Source of the DNA: Phycisphaerae bacterium
GTDB taxonomy: Bacteria > Planctomycetota > Phycisphaerae > SM23-33
Assembly: GCA_030628445.1 (NCBI GenBank)
Contig: DAOVQV010000004.1
Location: 1-17,587, forward strand
DNA length: 17,587 nucleotides
Direction of reading: 5' to 3'
Of this stretch, positions 13,753 through 17,587 are shown one piece after another (within the stretch, counting starts at the first letter, position 1; each line of letters starts with the position of its first letter). A program made the position numbers and the translations under genes. The notes under the pieces were generated by a model. That model was given only the letters and a program-made list of their open reading frames with translations, did not search any database and was not told where the DNA came from.

Positions 13753-14391
13753 TTATTGCTTCTCGGCGTCGTCAGGCGGTTCGGATTGATCATCGGCCGC
13801 CGCGTCGCCCTGCTCGTCCGTCTGCTCGTCGCCGGCTTCCGGCGGCGCTTCGGTTTCGCTGTCTTGTCCGGGGGCGTCTTGCGATTGGTCCTGCGGGGCG
13901 GGCGATTCGGTCATCGCAACAGCAGCTTCACGCCGCTTCGAGGCCCGCCTCTTGCGTCGCGATACGGACTGCGGCGCTTCCTCGGCGCCGGCGGGTTCGG
14001 CTTCGACCAGCTGAAGCAGGACCTCCCTCCCGGCGTCTCCTATCCTCCGGTCGGAAAGATGGATTATCCGCGTATAACCCCCGGGCCGATCGGCGTACCG
14101 CGGCGCGACATCGTCCAACAGCTTCCCGACCACCGTCTTGGCGGCGACGCCACCGTCCTCATCCATCATGCGGCGGTCGCGCATAAGGGATATGACCCGC
14201 CGTCGGGCGTGCAACGTACCTCCGCGGGCGATGGTAATAAGCCGCTCGACGAACCGCTGCACCTGCTTGGCCTTGGTCTCGGTGGTGCGGATGGCCTCAT
14301 GCTCGATGAGCGAGGCGGCCAGGTTGCGCAGCAAGGCCTTGCGGTGGCTCGCGGTGCGCGACAGTTGTTTTCCGGAAACACGGTGTCGCAT
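13753..14391 (-). CDS. rplQ: 50S ribosomal protein bL17 with long charged C-terminal tail (212 aa)
   Basis: A component of the large ribosomal subunit near the exit tunnel. Residues 1-135 are the normal bL17 fold: MRHRVSGKQLSRT, HRKALLRNLAASLIEHEAIRTTETKAKQVQRFVERLI, and GGYTRIIHLSDRRIGDAGREVLLQLVE. Most bL17 proteins end about here. This one continues for some 77 residues: a basic patch (RRKRRASKRR, 145-154), then a tail rich in Glu, Asp, Gln, Pro and Ala (160-212) that is probably disordered. ATG 14391 is preceded by AAGG eight bases upstream. The GTG at 14397 lies too close to that site. It follows rpoA by 44 bases, the standard order. Confidence 0.96.
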   Translation of the reverse strand: MRHRVSGKQLSRTASHRKALLRNLAASLIEHEAIRTTETKAKQVQRFVERLITIARGGTLHARRRVISLMRDRRMMDEDGGVAAKTVVGKLLDDVAPRYADRPGGYTRIIHLSDRRIGDAGREVLLQLVEAEPAGAEEAPQSVSRRKRRASKRREAAVAMTESPAPQDQSQDAPGQDSETEAPPEAGDEQTDEQGDAAADDQSEPPDDAEKQ

Positions 14392-14435
14392 AAGCACAAC
14401 CTTCTCTTGCTTCGCCTCGGGTGACTCCTTGGACG

Positions 14436-15452
14436 CTAAAAAGGTTCGCCTTCGCCCGGTCGAGGCGGAAGCGGGATGGACATACCCAAAGACAATCCCA
14501 GATCGGACAGCTTGCGCTTCACCTCCCGCAGGGAGGTCTTACCGAAGCTGCGAATTTCCAGCAGCTGCGCTTCGGTCATGTTCACGAGCTGTCCGACCGT
14601 TTCGATCTTGGCGGCCTCCATGCAATTGCTGGCCCGTACGGTCAGCTCTATCTCGTGGATGCTCATATTCACTTTGCGCTGCAGCTCTTCGTCGACTTCC
14701 TGCTGCAACTCCTCCGTGCCGGACTCGACGATCTGCTCGCCGACCTCGAAATACTGCACGAAAGGATTGAGGTGCTTGCGGAGGATCTTCCCGGCCTCCA
14801 CCATCGCCATTTCCGGGGTGATCGTACCGTCGGTCCAGACCTCCAGCGCCAGTCGGTCATAGTTCGTCCGCTGTCCCACGCGCGTATCTTCCGTCCGGTA
14901 GCGGACTCGCATCACCGGGGAGAACGACGCATCGACATAAACCCGGCCGATTTCCTGGTCGGCCTCGGTGTCGATCATCTCCTCGGCGGGCAGGAAGCCC
15001 CGGCCGGTCCGCACGACCATTTCCATGTCGAAGACAATGTCGTCGGTCAATGTCACCAGGACAAGGTCTTTGCTTACGATCTCAATGCTTGGGTCGGCCT
15101 CTATCATCCCGGCCGTGATCGGACCCTTGACCTCGCTGTGGACGTGCAGCGTCTGCGGCCGCTGTGAGTGAGACTTCACGACCAGGTTCTTAAGGTTCAG
15201 TATGATGTCCGTGACATCTTCCAGGACGCCCTGCATGGACATAAACTCGTGCTGGGCGCCGGAGATTTTAACGCTGGTCACCGCAGCACCTTCGAGGCTG
15301 GACAGAAGGACCCGCCTCAGTGCGTTCCCGATCGTCGTGCCAAATCCTCGCTCGAACGGTTCCACAGTAAACCGACCGTACATCGGTGTGGAAACCGACT
15401 GATCGTTAACGACCCGCGTTGGCAATTCTAGGCCGCGCCACCTGATTCGCAT
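14436..15452 (-). CDS. rpoA: DNA-directed RNA polymerase subunit alpha (338 aa)
   Basis: The alpha subunit dimerises to start polymerase assembly and contacts promoter DNA and activators. The N-terminal domain (about 1-235) contains ERGFGTTIGNALRRVLLSSL (34-53), the assembly signature, and ITAGMIEADPSIEIVS. The C-terminal domain (about 263-320) contains IHEIELTVRASNCMEAAKIETVGQL, including the Arg and Asn of the DNA-binding 265 determinant (Arg273, Asn276 here), then IRSFGKTSLREVKRKL. Length is normal. ATG 15452 has GGAGG nine bases upstream. It lies between rpsD and rplQ as in most bacteria. Confidence 0.98.
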   Translation of the reverse strand: MRIRWRGLELPTRVVNDQSVSTPMYGRFTVEPFERGFGTTIGNALRRVLLSSLEGAAVTSVKISGAQHEFMSMQGVLEDVTDIILNLKNLVVKSHSQRPQTLHVHSEVKGPITAGMIEADPSIEIVSKDLVLVTLTDDIVFDMEMVVRTGRGFLPAEEMIDTEADQEIGRVYVDASFSPVMRVRYRTEDTRVGQRTNYDRLALEVWTDGTITPEMAMVEAGKILRKHLNPFVQYFEVGEQIVESGTEELQQEVDEELQRKVNMSIHEIELTVRASNCMEAAKIETVGQLVNMTEAQLLEIRSFGKTSLREVKRKLSDLGLSLGMSIPLPPRPGEGEPF

Positions 15453-15511
15453 TTACCTTTGCCTCCGTCCTTTCGGATCGACTAGGGTTCACCGAGTCTT
15501 CGCCGACGCCA

Positions 15512-16144
15512 TCATTGGGAGCAGAACTCAATAATCAACTGTTCCTCTACGGGAATCATCACGTCATCGCGCGTCGGCGAGGCCACAATCTCGGCCTCAA
15601 GTTTCGTCTTATCCAGATTCAGCCAGCTCTGAAGGTTTCGGTCGCCGAATTCTTCCAGGGCGGCCTGAATGAGCTTCTTGGTCTTTTCGCTGTCTTTTAC
15701 GGAAATCCTATCGCCGACCTTCACCAGGTAGCTGGGCACAGAGACCCGCCTCCCGTTGACGTGGATGTGCCCGTGGCTGATCATTTGCCGCCCTACCGCC
15801 CTGGAGGCAGCAAAACCCAGCTTGTGAACCACGTTGTCCAGGCGGGATTCCAGAATCCTCAGAAGCAGCGATCCGGTATTGCCCCTACCCCGTTCGGCCT
15901 GGCGGTAGTACCGCCTGAACTGCTTCTCGAACACGCCGTAATAGCGTTTGACCTTTTGCTTTTCACGGAGGCGCAGGCGGTATTCGCTGCCGCGGCCCCG
16001 ACGCCAGCTATGCTGCCCCGGAGGGAAGTTGCGCCACTGTCGCTCCATGGGGCACTTCGCCGTTTCGCAGCGCGCCCCCTTCAGCATCAGCTTGATTCCC
16101 TCTCGCCGGCATAGCCGGCAGGATGGTCCGGTGTAACGTCCCAT
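15512..16144 (-). CDS. rpsD: 30S ribosomal protein uS4, zinc-binding form (210 aa)
   Basis: A primary 16S rRNA-binding protein that starts small-subunit assembly. It opens MGRYTGPSCRLCRREG and has Cys9, Cys12, Cys26 and Cys31, the four cysteines of the zinc-binding (C+) type of uS4. The S4 domain follows (about 98-160: SRLDNVVHKLGFAASRAVGRQMISHGHIHVNG). It ends normally. ATG 16144 is chosen from the conserved N terminus, with AGGAG 11 bases upstream, a rather long spacing. The open frame extends further to 16207, but those residues do not belong to the family. It is placed between rpsK and rpoA. Confidence 0.97.
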   Translation of the reverse strand: MGRYTGPSCRLCRREGIKLMLKGARCETAKCPMERQWRNFPPGQHSWRRGRGSEYRLRLREKQKVKRYYGVFEKQFRRYYRQAERGRGNTGSLLLRILESRLDNVVHKLGFAASRAVGRQMISHGHIHVNGRRVSVPSYLVKVGDRISVKDSEKTKKLIQAALEEFGDRNLQSWLNLDKTKLEAEIVASPTRDDVMIPVEEQLIIEFCSQ

Positions 16145-16172
16145 GCTCTGATAGACTCCTGTGCTTCGGTAA

Positions 16173-16553
16173 CTAAACTCGTCGTTTTTTTCGCGGCCGA
16201 CACCCATTGTGCGGGATCGGCGTGACGTCTTCGATCGAAACCACCCTCAGCCCCGCCCCATGGAGGGCGTTGATGGCGCTTTCCCGCCCGCTGCCCGGGC
16301 CGTTGACACGGACCTCCACCTCCGAGATGCCTATCTTCCTGGCCTTGCGGGCGGCTGTCTCGGCGGCCCGCTGGGCGGCGAAGGGCGTGCTTTTCTTGGC
16401 GCCCTTGAAGCCCATCGTACCGGCCGAGTCGCTGCAAAGAGTTTCGCCGCTGGTGTCCGTGATGGTAATCAGCGTATTGTTGAAGGTCGCCCTTATGTGG
16501 ACTATACCCTTGGCGACGCTGCGCCTGGTTTTTTTCTTAGTTGGCCCGGCCAT
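16173..16553 (-). CDS. rpsK: 30S ribosomal protein uS11 (126 aa)
   Basis: A small-subunit platform protein that binds 16S rRNA near the mRNA exit. Conserved blocks are GIVHIRATFNNTLITITD (16-33), GFKGAKKSTPFAAQRAAE, VNGPGSGRESAI and the C-terminal DVTPIPHNGCRPRKKRRV. Length is normal. ATG 16553 lies three bases after the rpsM stop codon. Its RBS (AAGGAG, 12 bases upstream) overlaps the last codons of rpsM, so translation is probably coupled. Confidence 0.98.
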   Translation of the reverse strand: MAGPTKKKTRRSVAKGIVHIRATFNNTLITITDTSGETLCSDSAGTMGFKGAKKSTPFAAQRAAETAARKARKIGISEVEVRVNGPGSGRESAINALHGAGLRVVSIEDVTPIPHNGCRPRKKRRV

Positions 16554-16556
16554 TGG

Positions 16557-16940
16557 TTATCGCATCTCCTTGACTGACTTCTTTCCCGCGACGGTTTTGC
16601 GCGGGCCCTTGCGGGTGCGGGCGTTGGTCTTCGTCCGCTGGCCCCGAACGGGCAGGCCCCGGCGGTGGCGAACCCCGCGATAGCAGCCTATATCACGCAG
16701 GCGTGCGATGTTCTGCTGAGTCTGCCGGCGAAGCTGCCCTTCAATCACGTAATCGCTGTCGATAACGGAGGCGATTTTCGAGAGGGCATCTTCCGTCAGG
16801 TCCTTCGCCCGGGCCTGCGGGTCCACCTGGGCTTTCTTGCAGATCTCGTCGGCAAAGCTCGGTCCGATCCCGTAGATGTACCGCAAGGCTATTCGGGTCG
16901 GCTTGTCGTTGGGAATGTCAACGCCTGCTACACGCGGCAT
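16557..16940 (-). CDS. rpsM: 30S ribosomal protein uS13 (127 aa)
   Basis: A small-subunit head protein that contacts the P-site tRNA and forms bridges to the large subunit. It begins MPRVAGVDIPNDKPTRIALRY, with YIYGIGPSFADEIC (helix-two-turns-helix region), and ends in a basic tail with RGLPVRGQRTKTNARTRKGP, the uS13 signature. Length is normal. ATG 16940 has AGGAG nine bases upstream and follows rpmJ by 29 bases. Confidence 0.98.
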   Translation of the reverse strand: MPRVAGVDIPNDKPTRIALRYIYGIGPSFADEICKKAQVDPQARAKDLTEDALSKIASVIDSDYVIEGQLRRQTQQNIARLRDIGCYRGVRHRRGLPVRGQRTKTNARTRKGPRKTVAGKKSVKEMR

Positions 16941-16969
16941 GGGATGAATCTCCTATCTCAACGTTCCCG

Positions 16970-17083
16970 TCAACCTTGACGCTGTTTGTGCTTCGGGTTT
17001 GTACAGATCACCCGCACCACGCCTTTACGGCGAATGACCCTGCAGTGTTCACACATCCTCTTGACAGAAGTTCGCACTTTCAT
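16970..17083 (-). CDS. rpmJ: 50S ribosomal protein bL36, zinc-binding form (37 aa)
   Basis: A very short gene. The protein begins MKVRTSVKRMCEHCRVIRRK and ends TNPKHKQRQG. Cys11, Cys14, Cys27 and His32 form the CCCH zinc site of the ordinary (C+) bL36, and the length of 37 is typical. ATG 17083 has AGAGGT eight bases upstream. It lies between map and rpsM as in many spc/alpha strings, but infA, usually between map and rpmJ, is not there: only 40 bases separate map from rpmJ. Confidence 0.96.
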   Translation of the reverse strand: MKVRTSVKRMCEHCRVIRRKGVVRVICTNPKHKQRQG

Positions 17084-17123
17084 CGCATCTTACCTCTCCG
17101 TCGGACCGGCCCCGAGGGGGGCC

Positions 17124-17587
17124 CTATCGTCCGTCGGTCAACACGTCCGCGCCGCCGGAGCTGACCGCCAGCGTATGCTCAAAATGCGCCGACGGGAGGC
17201 GGTCCTTGGTCAGGACGGTCCACCCGTCCGCGGCGTATTCGACGCCCATAGAGCCCATGTTGACCATCGGCTCGACCGCCAGGACCAGGCCCTCTTGCAG
17301 GTCAAAATCCCGGCCCGGCCCGTTCGGGCGAGCGAAGTTGGGCACCTTCGGGTCTTCCCACATCTCGGCGCCTATCCCGTGCCCGACGAAATCGCGGACC
17401 ACCGAGAAGCCTTCGGACTCGATGTAGCTTTGCATCGCCGCGGCGACATTGTTCCACTTGACGCCTGGCCGGGACATCTCGACCGCTATCGCCAGCGAGT
17501 TCCTCGTCACCTCAACCACCTTTCGCACGTCGTCGGGCACGTCGCCGACGAGAAACGTCTCCGCCGCGTCGCCGCACCATCCGTCCA
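17124..17587 (-). CDS. map: Methionine aminopeptidase type I, C-terminal part (5' end outside window)
   Basis: Removes the initiator methionine from new proteins in the cytoplasm. About 153 C-terminal residues are present; the start lies beyond the right edge. Four of the five metal ligands are visible: Asp in DGWCGDAAETF, His in FVGHGIG, Glu in AVEPMVN and Glu in HFEHTLAV. The first Asp ligand and the substrate-binding His lie outside. The stop codon is at 17124-17126. Its place upstream of rpmJ fits the secY-adk-map end of the spc string, which probably continues to the right of the window. Confidence 0.96.
   Translation of the reverse strand, partial: DGWCGDAAETFLVGDVPDDVRKVVEVTRNSLAIAVEMSRPGVKWNNVAAAMQSYIESEGFSVVRDFVGHGIGAEMWEDPKVPNFARPNGPGRDFDLQEGLVLAVEPMVNMGSMGVEYAADGWTVLTKDRLPSAHFEHTLAVSSGGADVLTDGR

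Noticed and set aside
13264..14424. Plus-strand open frame of 386 codons
   Set aside because: It is antisense to HIT and rplQ, both certain genes. It is a product of GC-rich third positions.

Overview
The window looks like a chromosomal segment of a high-GC planctomycete, probably of the Phycisphaerae side of Planctomycetota. This is inferred from the style of several proteins, not from a database search. The pointers are a sigma-factor-like gene with a long N-terminal extension, a secreted protein with a CX4CH haem-type motif followed by GGLKLFG, a VWA protein of the FFGT...YVVDRSASM type, and many secreted TPR or coiled-coil proteins. Every protein gene is on the minus strand. The only plus-strand gene is a tRNA-Leu. 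I see no insertion sequence, phage, CRISPR array or recent foreign island.

Reading in the direction of transcription (high to low coordinates), the right third is the end of the ribosomal spc/alpha gene string: map (partial), rpmJ, rpsM, rpsK, rpsD, rpoA and rplQ (13753-17587). infA is missing from its usual place between map and rpmJ. Behind it come a HIT hydrolase and a lipoprotein cyclophilin (12524-13653), then a 275-bp spacer with clustered palindromes and a strong promoter, then a membrane GT2 polysaccharide synthase (10719-12248). A plus-strand tRNA-Leu(UAG) converges on the end of the GT2 gene, with hairpins between them.

The most interesting block is 4805-10286, a five-gene operon: a membrane-anchored VWA protein, ExbB/TolQ, ExbD, ExbD and an 891-aa secreted TPR protein. 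The VWA protein carries an S-X3-H motif in its only membrane helix, as TonB and TolA do, and a proline-rich linker before the VWA domain. My reading is that the VWA protein takes the place of TonB/TolA and that a proton-driven ExbB-ExbD-ExbD motor pulls on or remodels a VWA/TPR assembly in the periplasm.

The left part holds tRNA-Cys(GCA) with a near-consensus promoter, then three envelope-protein genes on the same strand: a CX4CH protein, a one-helix membrane protein and a coiled-coil lipoprotein. Last is the first 254 codons of a planctomycete-type sigma factor with its own promoter. Many long open frames opposite these genes are artefacts of high GC and were left out.
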